Shown here: one piece after another, positions 43,716 through 52,022 of the stretch
Layout: every line of letters starts with the position of its first letter
Numbering within the stretch: the first letter of the stretch is position 1
NCBI GenBank assembly: GCA_049323655.1
Contig: JBMONO010000011.1
Coordinates: 46,200 to 110,199 of the forward strand
Length of the DNA: 64,000 bases
Reading direction: 5' to 3'
Source of the DNA: DB1 sp049323655
Lineage (GTDB): Bacteria; Desulfobacterota; Desulfobulbia; Desulfobulbales; SURF-16
The notes under the pieces: model-generated
Database searches by the model: none
What the model was told of the DNA's origin: nothing
Seen by the model: only the letters and a program-made list of their open reading frames with translations
Program-made: the position numbers and the translations under genes

Positions 43716-44909
43716 ATGCTGATGATTGATATTGATGCCTGTATCGGTTGCGGGGTGTGCGAAGCCAACTGCGCCTTTGACGCCATTCATGTTGTCAACG
43801 GTATTGCCGAGGTTAATGAAAACTGTACCCTGTGCGGTGGCTGTGTTGATTTCTGCGAGGCTGGGGCCCTGAAAATCGAGGGCCGGGAAAGTGAGACGAA
43901 GACCGATCTCTCCTCCTGGTCAGGAATCTGGGTCTTTGCCGAATACCGTAACGGCAGGCTTGCGCCGGTAACCCTTGAACTGCTAGGCGCCGGCCGCAAA
44001 CTGGCCGACAAAAAAGGCGTCCCTCTTTCTGCTGTGTTGTTCGCCGCCAATCAGGGAGAGGTGCCCCAGGAACTTATCGCCCATGGCGCGGATCAGGTCT
44101 ATGTCGTCGAAGATCCGGCCTTTGCCGCCTTTACGGATGACGCATACGGCAATATGCTGGAGGATCTGACCAGAAAGTACAAACCTGAAATCGTTCTGGC
44201 TGGCGCCACCGCTATTGGCCGTTCCTTTATCCCCCGGGTGGCCACCGCCCTTAAAACCGGGCTGACTGCCGATTGCACCCAGCTTGACATCAGTGAGGAA
44301 GACGGCTCCCTGTTGCAGACTCGACCCGCCTTTGGCGGCAATATCATGGCCACCATCGCCTGTACCACCCGACGACCGCAGATGGCCACGGTCAGACCGC
44401 TGGTCATGAAACCGCTGGCGCCGGATAACACCCGCACCGGGAAGATTATCGAGTGCGCCGTCAATCCGGTTCGGGTACAATCCCGGGTCACGGTGCGCCG
44501 CTTTGTGCCCCTTGAAGGCGACCAGGTCAATCTCAACGAGGCGGATATCGTCGTGGCCGGCGGTCGCGGTCTGGAGAACGAGAAAGGCTTCGAACTGGTC
44601 CGGCAACTGGCTGACCAGCTTGGCGGCGCGGTGGCGGCCTCCCGGGCTGCAGTGGACAGCGGCTGGATCGCCTACCCCCATCAGGTCGGGCAGACCGGTA
44701 AGACGGTGAGCCCCAAAGTCTATATTGCCTGCGGTATTTCCGGGGCGATCCAGCATCTGGTCGGCATGCAGTCCTCGGACACCATCGTCGCCATCAACCG
44801 CGATGCCGATGCACCGATATTTTCCGTGGCCAGTTACGGGGTGGTGGGTGATGTCTTTGAGATTTTGCCGAAGCTGATCGAGCGGCTTAAACAGGCCCGC
44901 ATCGCTTAA
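43716..44909 (+). CDS. etfA: Electron transfer flavoprotein alpha subunit with N-terminal 2x4Fe-4S ferredoxin domain
   Basis: 397 aa from ATG 43716. The first ~60 residues are a bacterial ferredoxin with two clusters: CIGCGVCEANC and CTLCGGCVDFC. The EtfA part follows, with the N-terminal nucleotide-fold domain (ETKTDLSSWSGIWVFAEYRN) and the FAD domain (VAGGRGLENEKGFELV, GQTGKTVSPKVYIACGISGAIQHLVGM split across the FAD site). Ferredoxin-fused EtfA is found in several anaerobes and suggests an extra electron exit or entry besides the dehydrogenase. A link to electron bifurcation is possible but not shown by sequence. Confidence 0.94.
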   Translation: MLMIDIDACIGCGVCEANCAFDAIHVVNGIAEVNENCTLCGGCVDFCEAGALKIEGRESETKTDLSSWSGIWVFAEYRNGRLAPVTLELLGAGRKLADKKGVPLSAVLFAANQGEVPQELIAHGADQVYVVEDPAFAAFTDDAYGNMLEDLTRKYKPEIVLAGATAIGRSFIPRVATALKTGLTADCTQLDISEEDGSLLQTRPAFGGNIMATIACTTRRPQMATVRPLVMKPLAPDNTRTGKIIECAVNPVRVQSRVTVRRFVPLEGDQVNLNEADIVVAGGRGLENEKGFELVRQLADQLGGAVAASRAAVDSGWIAYPHQVGQTGKTVSPKVYIACGISGAIQHLVGMQSSDTIVAINRDADAPIFSVASYGVVGDVFEILPKLIERLKQARIA

Positions 44910-44945
44910 AAAGAATGGAATAGTTCAAAAAAACAGGATAAAAGA

Positions 44946-45698
44946 GTGAAGACAGGATTGGATGGGAAAATTGCCGTTGTCACCGGCGGCAGCCGCGGGA
45001 TCGGCCGGGCCGTTTGTCTGCGTCTGGCCACCATGGGGGCTGCGGTGATCGTCAATTATGTCAGTCGGCCGGATGCCGCCGAGGAAACCCTGGCAGAGAT
45101 CAGAGAGTCTGGCGGCAACGGGGCGGCATATCAGTTCAATGTCGCCGACGGCGAGCAGGTCGCTGCTGCCTTCAAGAAAATCATCGCTGATTACGGCCGG
45201 GTCGATATCTTGGTGAACAACGCCGGTATTACCCGTGATGGTCTGGTGGCCATGATGAAGGAAGAGTCTTGGGATGAGGTGCTCGACACCAACCTCAAGG
45301 GCGCCTTTCACTGCATCAAGGCGGTGAGCCGGACGATGGTGAAGCAGCGTTGGGGCCGAATCGTCTCTATCACATCGGTTATCGGCTTTGCCGGTAACGC
45401 CGGGCAGGCAAATTATGCGGCAGCCAAGGCCGGTATGATCGGCCTGACCCGTTCCGTGGCCCGCGAGCTTGCCTCTCGGGGAGTGACCGTTAATGCGGTG
45501 GCGCCTGGTTATATCGATACGGATATGACCAGGGAGCTGTCCGCTGAGGTGACGGAAAAGATTAAAGGCGAAATACCCATGAATGTATTGGGGACTGCAG
45601 AAGATGTCGCCGGTGCCGTGGCCTATCTCGTCTCTGATGAGGGTCGCTACGTCACCGGCCATTGTCTTCACGTCAATGGTGGCATGTACATGGGATAG
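44946..45698 (+). CDS. fabG: 3-oxoacyl-ACP reductase FabG
   Basis: 250 aa short-chain dehydrogenase performing the first reduction of the fatty-acid elongation cycle with NADPH. Cofactor loop VTGGSRGIGRAV, NNAG motif VNNAGITRDGLV, catalytic Ser-Tyr-Lys in ITSVIGFAGNAGQANYAAAKAG, and terminal YVTGHCLHVNGGMYM. Start GTG 44946. It is 36 nt after etfA and 73 nt before acpP. Confidence 0.95.
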   Translation: MKTGLDGKIAVVTGGSRGIGRAVCLRLATMGAAVIVNYVSRPDAAEETLAEIRESGGNGAAYQFNVADGEQVAAAFKKIIADYGRVDILVNNAGITRDGLVAMMKEESWDEVLDTNLKGAFHCIKAVSRTMVKQRWGRIVSITSVIGFAGNAGQANYAAAKAGMIGLTRSVARELASRGVTVNAVAPGYIDTDMTRELSAEVTEKIKGEIPMNVLGTAEDVAGAVAYLVSDEGRYVTGHCLHVNGGMYMG

Positions 45699-45771
45699 GA
45701 AAAGGCCGTCTTCGGGAATCCCCCAACGGCCCGGTGAAGAGTTGTTGTAAGGAAAAAGCAAGGAGAAAAAC

Positions 45772-46002
45772 ATGTCCAAAGAAGAAAAACTTATTGATAT
45801 TATCGCAGAACAACTGAGCGTGGAGAAGTCCAAGGTTGTTCCTGCCGCCTCTTTTGTCGATGACCTCGGCGCCGATTCCCTTGATCTGGTCGAGTTGATC
45901 ATGGCCATGGAAGAGGCTTTCGATACCGAGATTCCCGACGAGGTGGCCGAAAAGATCACCACTGTGCAGCATGCCATTGATCACATCAATTCGCTGGGGT
46001 AG
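45772..46002 (+). CDS. acpP: Acyl carrier protein
   Basis: 76 aa, highly acidic. The phosphopantetheine attachment Ser is in DDLGADSLDLVELIMAMEE. AAGGAGAAAAAC precedes ATG 45772. Small gap to fabF of about 160 bases with no other gene. Confidence 0.97.
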   Translation: MSKEEKLIDIIAEQLSVEKSKVVPAASFVDDLGADSLDLVELIMAMEEAFDTEIPDEVAEKITTVQHAIDHINSLG

Positions 46003-46161
46003 AAGAGGTGCGGCGAGGAGGAATTGCCGCTGTTTATGAGAGAGGAAAGCCGGCCCGCACGATCATATGGCGTCAGTACATCTGCCGCCGTGGCCTGATC
46101 TGCTGCCGGCTTCCTGCGTGAAACGAGTTTTTTTACGATTTACAGTCGTTTGAGGTCGCAC

Positions 46162-47403
46162 ATGGCACGAAGAGTTGTCGTAACCGGTCTGGGGCTGGTG
46201 ACCCCGCTGGGTACTGGAGTGGAGAAGACATGGAACGGCCTTTGTGCCGGCAGAAGCGGTATTGGTCTGATCAGCCGTTTTGACGCCAGTGATTATCCTG
46301 TCAGGATCGCCGCTGAGGTCAAGGATTTCAATGTTGAGGATTTTATCGACCCGAAAACCGCTAAACATCTCGATCTCTTTGTCCAGTATGCCATTGCCGG
46401 AGCGGAGATGGCCCTTAAGGATGCGGAATTTGCCGTGACGCCGGAAAACGCCGCCCGGGTCGGAGTCATCACCGGTTGCGGGCTCGGCGGCTTGCCGACC
46501 ATTGAAAAATACCATCAGATTGTTCTTGAACGGGGGCCGAAACGGATCACCCCGTTTTTCATACCCATGGTTATCCCCAATATGGGGGCCGGCCAGATAT
46601 CGATTGTCAAAGAGGCAAAGGGACCGAATCTGTCGGTAACCACCGCCTGCGCGGCAGGTACCCATGCGGTGGGTGAAGCCTTCCGCATGGTGAGCAACGG
46701 CAGTTGTGATGTTGCCATCACCGGCGGTAGCGAATCGGTGATCTGTCCGCTTGCGGTGGCCGGTTTCAGCGCCATGAAGGCGCTCTCAAGGTGCAACGAT
46801 GAACCCGAACGCGCTTCGCGGCCCTTTGACCGGGACCGGGACGGCTTTATCATTGCCGAAGGGGCCGGCATCCTTCTCCTGGAGGAGCTGGAGCACGCCA
46901 AAAAACGGGGAGCGAAGATCTATGCTGAAATGGCGGGCTATGGCCTGTCCGGCGACGGCTATCACATGGCGGCGCCGCCGGAGGATGGTGACGGCGCGGT
47001 GCGCTGCATGCGGATGGCGCTGGCCGATGCTGGTATGAATCGCGAAGAGATCGACTACATCAATGCCCACGGCACCTCGACACCGCTGAACGATGTGGTG
47101 GAAACCCGGGCCATTAAAACCGTCTTTGCTGATCACGCCAAAAAACTTGCCGTCAGCTCGACCAAATCCATGACCGGGCACATGCTGGGAGGTGCCGGCG
47201 GCATTGAGGCGGTTTTTACCGCCCTGTCGATCCATCATCAGACCATTTCACCCACCGCAAATCTGGAGAATCCTGATCCGGAGTGCGATCTCGATTATGT
47301 TCCCGGAGCAGCCAGGCAGACAACGATCCGGGCCGCCATGTCGAACTCCTTCGGCTTCGGCGGCACCAATGCGGTCATCATCATGAAACGTTTTGCGGGG
47401 TGA
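46162..47403 (+). CDS. fabF: 3-oxoacyl-ACP synthase II (FabF)
   Basis: 413 aa elongating condensing enzyme. Active-site Cys in VTTACAAGTHAVGEA, His in INAHGTSTPLNDVVE and STKSMTGHMLGGAGGIE, and the GFGGTNAVIIMK end. I use ATG 46162 (MARRVVVTGLGLVTPLG), with GAGG a suitable distance before it; ATG 46150 in the same frame adds only four residues. It ends 4 nt ahead of the rpiB start. Confidence 0.95.
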   Translation: MARRVVVTGLGLVTPLGTGVEKTWNGLCAGRSGIGLISRFDASDYPVRIAAEVKDFNVEDFIDPKTAKHLDLFVQYAIAGAEMALKDAEFAVTPENAARVGVITGCGLGGLPTIEKYHQIVLERGPKRITPFFIPMVIPNMGAGQISIVKEAKGPNLSVTTACAAGTHAVGEAFRMVSNGSCDVAITGGSESVICPLAVAGFSAMKALSRCNDEPERASRPFDRDRDGFIIAEGAGILLLEELEHAKKRGAKIYAEMAGYGLSGDGYHMAAPPEDGDGAVRCMRMALADAGMNREEIDYINAHGTSTPLNDVVETRAIKTVFADHAKKLAVSSTKSMTGHMLGGAGGIEAVFTALSIHHQTISPTANLENPDPECDLDYVPGAARQTTIRAAMSNSFGFGGTNAVIIMKRFAG

Positions 47404-47407
47404 TGGG

Positions 47408-47830
47408 GTGAAAATTGCGATCGGTTGCGACCACGGCGGCATTGCCCTGAAAAAAGTGGTACTCCCGCTGCTGGCTGAATACGGCCACGAGGCGGTTGAT
47501 CTCGGCACCGATTCGGAGCTGTCGGTGGATTATCCGAAATACGCCAAGGCGGTCTGCGACATGGTGGCAGACAATGGCTGCGATGCTGGCATCCTCATCT
47601 GCGGCACCGGGATCGGCATGTCCATGGTTGCCAACCGTAATCCTAGGATCAGGGCAGCCCTGTGTGCTGATATGTATACCGCCCGCATGAGTCGGGAGCA
47701 TAACAACGCCAATGTCCTCTGTCTCGGCGCCCGGGTCACCGGTCCCGGTCTTGCCGAGGAAATCGTCCGGACCTGGCTGACCACCACGTTTGCCGGCGAC
47801 CGGCATCAGCGGCGGATCGAGATGTTTTAA
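47408..47830 (+). CDS. rpiB: Ribose-5-phosphate isomerase B
   Basis: 140 aa. Interconverts ribose 5-phosphate and ribulose 5-phosphate. MKIAIGCDHGGIALKK with Asp-His at the base site, the CGTGIGMSMVANR loop with the catalytic Cys, and HNNANVLCLGARV. Start GTG 47408 with GGGG-rich upstream; the open frame starts 5 codons earlier. The order rpiB-glyA-dCMP deaminase-nrdR is common in this lineage. An imperfect hairpin (GAGAGGA/TCCTCTC, 47869-47886) sits in the gap to glyA. Confidence 0.94.
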   Translation: MKIAIGCDHGGIALKKVVLPLLAEYGHEAVDLGTDSELSVDYPKYAKAVCDMVADNGCDAGILICGTGIGMSMVANRNPRIRAALCADMYTARMSREHNNANVLCLGARVTGPGLAEEIVRTWLTTTFAGDRHQRRIEMF

Positions 47831-47926
47831 GGCAGGCACGCCCGTCCTCTGCGCAGCGGCCGTGCGGTGAGAGGAATGGTCCTCTCCGGTTATTCGGTCA
47901 TTACCTTTTTCCGACAGTAAAATACT

Positions 47927-49183
47927 ATGTCATTCTTAAAGAACGTTGACCCGGCGATTTATCGGGCCATTAAATATGAGCTTGAGCGCCAGACCAATCA
48001 ATTGGAGCTCATTGCCTCGGAGAACATCGTCAGTCCGGCGGTGCTGGAGGCACAGGGGTCGATCTTTACCAACAAATATGCGGAAGGGTACCCTGGCAAG
48101 CGTTACTATGGCGGCTGCGAGTATGCCGACGAGGTGGAAGCGTTGGCCATTGCCCGGGCCAGAGAAATTTTCGGGTCTGAATATGCCAATGTCCAGCCGC
48201 ATTCCGGCAGCCAGGCCAACATGGCGGTATATTTTGCCACCCTGCAGCCCGGTGACAAGGTGCTCGGCATGGATCTGGCCCATGGCGGCCATCTGACCCA
48301 CGGCAGTGCCGTCAACTTTTCCGGCCAGCTCTTTCAGTTTGTCTCCTATGGCCTGCGGAGAGAAACCGGCCGCATTGATATGGACGAGGTGGAGCGGATT
48401 GCCCTGGCCGAGCGCCCGAAGATGATTGTTGCCGGTGCCAGCGCCTACCCGCGTACCATCGATTTTGCCGCCTTTCGTGCCATTGCCGATAAGGTCAATG
48501 CCCTGTTCATGGTCGATATGGCCCATATTGCCGGGCTGGTGGCGGCCGGCTTGCATCCTTCGCCTGTCCCGCATGCCCATTTCGTCACCACCACCACCCA
48601 CAAGACCATGCGCGGGCCACGTGGCGGCCTCATTCTTGCCAAGGAGGAGTTCGGCAAAAAACTCAACAGCAAGATCTTCCCCGGCATCCAGGGCGGCCCC
48701 CTGGTTCATGTCATCGCCGCCAAGGCGGTGAGCTTCAAAGAGGCGATGAGCGAGGAGTTCAGGCTCTATCAGGGTCAGGTCGTTGCCAACGCCAGGGCGT
48801 TGGCCGAGAATCTGCAGCAACTCGGCTTTCAACTCGTCTCCGGCGGCACGGATAATCATCTCATGCTGGTTGATCTGAACAATAAGGGTATTACCGGCAA
48901 GGATGCAGAAGAGGCCCTGGAGGATGCCGGGCTGACGGTCAACAAAAACGCCATCCCCTTTGACACCCAGAGTCGTTTTGTCACCGGTGGCATCCGTATC
49001 GGCACTCCGGCGGTCACCACCCGTGGACTGAAGGAGCCTGAGATGGTGCGCATTGCCGACTGGATCAACCGGGCCATAGCCAACCGGCACAATAAAGAGG
49101 CGCTGGGTGCCATCCGGTTGGAGGTGCGTATGCTGTGTGAATCCTTTCCGCTTTACCCGCATCTCGAACGTGACGATGAGTGA
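47927..49183 (+). CDS. glyA: Serine hydroxymethyltransferase
   Basis: 418 aa PLP enzyme converting serine and tetrahydrofolate to glycine and 5,10-methylene-THF. NQLELIASENIVSPAVLEAQGS, NVQPHSGSQANMAVY, and the PLP-binding Lys in TTTTHKTMRGPRGG. It links to the thymidylate/folate theme of the next genes and of folC further on. Its 3' end overlaps the dCMP deaminase start by 8 nt. Confidence 0.97.
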   Translation: MSFLKNVDPAIYRAIKYELERQTNQLELIASENIVSPAVLEAQGSIFTNKYAEGYPGKRYYGGCEYADEVEALAIARAREIFGSEYANVQPHSGSQANMAVYFATLQPGDKVLGMDLAHGGHLTHGSAVNFSGQLFQFVSYGLRRETGRIDMDEVERIALAERPKMIVAGASAYPRTIDFAAFRAIADKVNALFMVDMAHIAGLVAAGLHPSPVPHAHFVTTTTHKTMRGPRGGLILAKEEFGKKLNSKIFPGIQGGPLVHVIAAKAVSFKEAMSEEFRLYQGQVVANARALAENLQQLGFQLVSGGTDNHLMLVDLNNKGITGKDAEEALEDAGLTVNKNAIPFDTQSRFVTGGIRIGTPAVTTRGLKEPEMVRIADWINRAIANRHNKEALGAIRLEVRMLCESFPLYPHLERDDE

Positions 49184-49643
49184 TTCGCTCTCCACCAGGC
49201 CGTCGTGGTCGGAATATTTTTTTTCCATCACAGAACTCGTCGCCCAGCGGTCAACCTGTACCCGTCGCAAGGTGGGTGCCATCCTTGTCCGGGACAAGCG
49301 GATAATCGCCACCGGCTACAACGGGGCGCCGACCAAGGTCCGCCATTGCCTGGAAGTAGGTTGCCTGAGAGAACAGCAGAATATTCCGTCCGGTGAACGG
49401 CATGAACTGTGCCGCGGGCTGCATGCGGAACAGAACGCCATTATCCAGGCCGCGCTGCATGGCATCAGTGTTGAAAACGCCACGGTCTACTGTACCAACA
49501 TGCCCTGTTCCATCTGCAGCAAGATGCTGATCAATGCCCGGGTCAAAGCCATTTACTACAAGGAAGGGTATGCCGATTTTCTGGCCGCCTCCATGCTGGC
49601 CGAGGCCGGGATCCCTCTTATCCAGATGGAGAGCGGCGCATAG
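49176..49643 (+). CDS. dCMP deaminase (deoxycytidylate deaminase family)
   Basis: 155 aa from ATG 49176, which overlaps the end of glyA. Zinc site: HAEQNAI (His and catalytic Glu) and PCSICSKMLI (two Cys). Extra conserved Cys/His in CLREQQNIPSGERHELCRGLHAE are seen in the ComEB/DCTD branch. It supplies dUMP for thymidylate synthesis, fitting the neighbouring glyA. Confidence 0.92.
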   Translation: MSDSLSTRPSWSEYFFSITELVAQRSTCTRRKVGAILVRDKRIIATGYNGAPTKVRHCLEVGCLREQQNIPSGERHELCRGLHAEQNAIIQAALHGISVENATVYCTNMPCSICSKMLINARVKAIYYKEGYADFLAASMLAEAGIPLIQMESGA

Positions 49644-49675
49644 GTTTCTTTTTTCCTCTGCCGACAGGTGCAGCG

Positions 49676-50152
49676 ATGAAATGTCCCTACTGCGGCCAGC
49701 TTGACAACAAGGTGGTCGATTCCCGCCTCAACAAGGACTACACGATCACCCGCCGCCGCCGTCTCTGCGATTCGTGCGGCAGACGGTTCACCACCTATGA
49801 GCGGCTGGAGGTGACCATGCCGATGCTGATCAAAAAGGATGATCGGCGCGAGGCTTGGGACCGCAACAAGGTGGTGGCCGGACTGAAAAAGGCCTGTGAA
49901 AAACGGCCGGTCAGCATGACCCAGATTGAGGAGTTTGTCGATACCCTGGAACGGGAACTTCAGGACATGGGAGAGCGGGAGATCCCGGTGCAGATCGTGG
50001 GCGCCCGGGTAATGGATGCCCTGCGTACCATCGATGAGGTAGCCTATGTTCGGTTCGCCTCGGTCTATCGGCAGTTCAAAGATCTAAACGAGTTTATGGA
50101 TGAGCTGAAGGGGCTGCTCAGCAGCCGGGATAATGGCGTCGCGACCGAGTGA
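49676..50152 (+). CDS. nrdR: Transcriptional repressor NrdR
   Basis: 158 aa. N-terminal zinc ribbon MKCPYCG...RRLCDSCGRRFTTYER, then an ATP-cone domain (MLIKKDDRREAWDRNKVVAGLKKACEKRPVS, key part only). It represses ribonucleotide reductase genes at NrdR boxes. ATG 49676 follows AGGTGCAGCG. Its 3' end overlaps ribD by 20 nt. Confidence 0.96.
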   Translation: MKCPYCGQLDNKVVDSRLNKDYTITRRRRLCDSCGRRFTTYERLEVTMPMLIKKDDRREAWDRNKVVAGLKKACEKRPVSMTQIEEFVDTLERELQDMGEREIPVQIVGARVMDALRTIDEVAYVRFASVYRQFKDLNEFMDELKGLLSSRDNGVATE

Positions 50153-51290
50153 TACGGATGAGACCTTCATGCGGGAGGCCTTGCGTCTGGCGCGGAAGGG
50201 GATAGGACGTACCTCGCCCAATCCGTCTGTTGGAGCGGTGGTGGTTAAGGGCGATCGGATCATCGGCCGGGGTTGGCACCGGAAAGCAGGCACTCCCCAT
50301 GCCGAGATCCATGCCCTGCGGCAAGCTGGTGACAACGCCCGAGGAGCGACGATCTATGTCACCCTGGAGCCATGCAACCATACCGGCCGCACCCCTCCAT
50401 GTACCAGGGCGATCCTGGCCAGCGGCATTAGCCGGGTGGTGGCGGGGATGATTGACCCCAACCCGCGCGTTGCAGGAAGCGGCTGCGCCTTTCTCCGCAG
50501 CCATGGGGTGGAGGTGCGTGACTCGGTGCTGGCCGATCAGTGCCGCCAGCTGAATTTCCCCTTTATTAAGCATATTCTCACCGGCCTGCCTTGGGTGATC
50601 ATGAAGGCCGGCGCCACCCTGGATGGCAGAATAGCACCCGCAGCCGGACAAAGCGGCTGGATTACCGGTGAAGCGTCGAGGCGGCAAGTGCATCGGTTGC
50701 GCAACCGGGTCGATGCCATCCTGATCGGATCAGGTACGGTCCTGACCGATGATCCGTCGCTGACTACCCGCCTGCCAGGCGGTAAAGGCAGAGATCCTCT
50801 GCGGATCGTGCTGGATAGTTCCTTGAATCTGCCCGTTGACGCCAGGATGCTGTGCCAGCACTCGGTGGCTGGTACCTGGATATTCTGCGGGCTCGATGCA
50901 GAAGCCGGCAGGCGACAGGCCCTGGAAAGGGCCGGGGCTCGGGTTATTGCGGTCGGGAGAGACGCGGACGGCGGTCTTGCCCTGAATCACGTACTGGCTG
51001 TCCTGGGTGCCGAGCAGATCAACAGTCTTTTGGTGGAGGGCGGCGGCCGGATCCACGCCTCTTTTCTCCGGGCCGGTCTGGTGGATCAGGTCAGCCTTTT
51101 TCTGGCCCCTTTTTTCCTCGGCGCCGCCGCGGTACCGGTGGTGAACGGTCTGTCTTTTTCCGCAGTCGGAATGCCCGAACGCTTCGTCACCACCCGGGTC
51201 AGACGCTTCGGCGCCGACGTGCTGGTGGAAGGCATTTACCCTCGATCCCTGGCCCTGGTGGGTGCGACGACTGGCAACGACATTGGCTGA
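50133..51290 (+). CDS. ribD: Bifunctional riboflavin biosynthesis protein RibD
   Basis: 385 aa. N-terminal deaminase (about 1-150) with HAEIHALRQAG and PCNHTGRTPPC zinc ligands, then the C-terminal reductase (about 150-370) with VIMKAGATLDGRIAP, DPSLTTRLP and LLVEGGGRIHASFL. It carries out the second and third steps of riboflavin synthesis. First of ribD-ribE-ribBA-ribH. No FMN riboswitch is seen before it. Confidence 0.96.
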   Translation: MASRPSDTDETFMREALRLARKGIGRTSPNPSVGAVVVKGDRIIGRGWHRKAGTPHAEIHALRQAGDNARGATIYVTLEPCNHTGRTPPCTRAILASGISRVVAGMIDPNPRVAGSGCAFLRSHGVEVRDSVLADQCRQLNFPFIKHILTGLPWVIMKAGATLDGRIAPAAGQSGWITGEASRRQVHRLRNRVDAILIGSGTVLTDDPSLTTRLPGGKGRDPLRIVLDSSLNLPVDARMLCQHSVAGTWIFCGLDAEAGRRQALERAGARVIAVGRDADGGLALNHVLAVLGAEQINSLLVEGGGRIHASFLRAGLVDQVSLFLAPFFLGAAAVPVVNGLSFSAVGMPERFVTTRVRRFGADVLVEGIYPRSLALVGATTGNDIG

Positions 51291-51301
51291 GGTGCGACAC
51301 G

Positions 51302-51958
51302 ATGTTTACCGGCATTATCCAGGGCAAGGGCAGACTCATTGAAAAGCGGCCATTCGGCGGTGGCCTGGTCTTCGGGGTTGAGGCGGATTTTGATTTGAGC
51401 GATCCGGAGGAAGGCGAGTCCATTGCCTGTAACGGCGTCTGTCTGACGGCAAAAAAAATCATGGGCCGCCGTTTCGAGGTCGATGTCTCGCCCGAGAGCC
51501 TGTCCCGTACCACCCTGGGTGCCCTTGGTCTCGGCATGGAGATGAATCTGGAGCGAGCCCTGCGGCTTTCCGACCGACTGGGTGGGCATCTGGTCAGCGG
51601 TCATGTCGATGCCACCACGCCGCTTGTGGTACGACGCCCGGAAGGAAATTTTACTCGCTTTGTCTTCGCCGTCCCGGCCGACCAGGGTCGTTACATGATA
51701 GAAAAAGGGTCGATCACGATCAACGGCATCAGTCTGACGATCAACCACTGTGACGACCACACCTTTTCGGTGGCAGTCATTCCCCATACGCTGCAGGTTA
51801 CCACCCTGGGCCGGCTGCAAGAAGGGGATCTGGTCAACATCGAGGTTGATCTTATTGGAAAATATGTGGAAAAGTTGTTGCAGCCGCACGGCGGCGACAG
51901 AACCGCGCCATCAAAGATCAGCTCCGCCTTTCTCGCCGAGCATGGTTTTTTGAAATAA
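51302..51958 (+). CDS. ribE: Riboflavin synthase, alpha chain
   Basis: 218 aa from ATG 51302 (MFTGIIQGKGRLI). Two lumazine-binding repeats: VNIE-type barrels with CNGVCLTAKKI in the first and SITINGISLTINHC in the second; HLVSGHVDAT lies between them. It makes riboflavin from two lumazines. The same frame is open far upstream through ribD, but that part is not coding. It lies 11 nt after ribD. Confidence 0.96.
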   Translation: MFTGIIQGKGRLIEKRPFGGGLVFGVEADFDLSDPEEGESIACNGVCLTAKKIMGRRFEVDVSPESLSRTTLGALGLGMEMNLERALRLSDRLGGHLVSGHVDATTPLVVRRPEGNFTRFVFAVPADQGRYMIEKGSITINGISLTINHCDDHTFSVAVIPHTLQVTTLGRLQEGDLVNIEVDLIGKYVEKLLQPHGGDRTAPSKISSAFLAEHGFLK

Positions 51959-52022
51959 TGAGGGGCGGATATCCTACTTTACTAAACTCTTATTTCCGGC
52001 CCGGCCGGAAGCAGGTGATTTT

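Noticed and set aside
47936..49312. Minus-strand open frame (about 458 codons) opposite glyA
   Set aside because: Shadow of glyA and the dCMP deaminase gene; no motifs.
50852..51301. Upstream extension of the ribE reading frame
   Set aside because: Lies within ribD in another frame; riboflavin synthase homologues begin at MFTGII, base 51302.
51959..52022. FMN riboswitch before ribBA or ribD
   Set aside because: Gaps are short and lack the conserved RFN element sequences; the genes are internal to a long operon.
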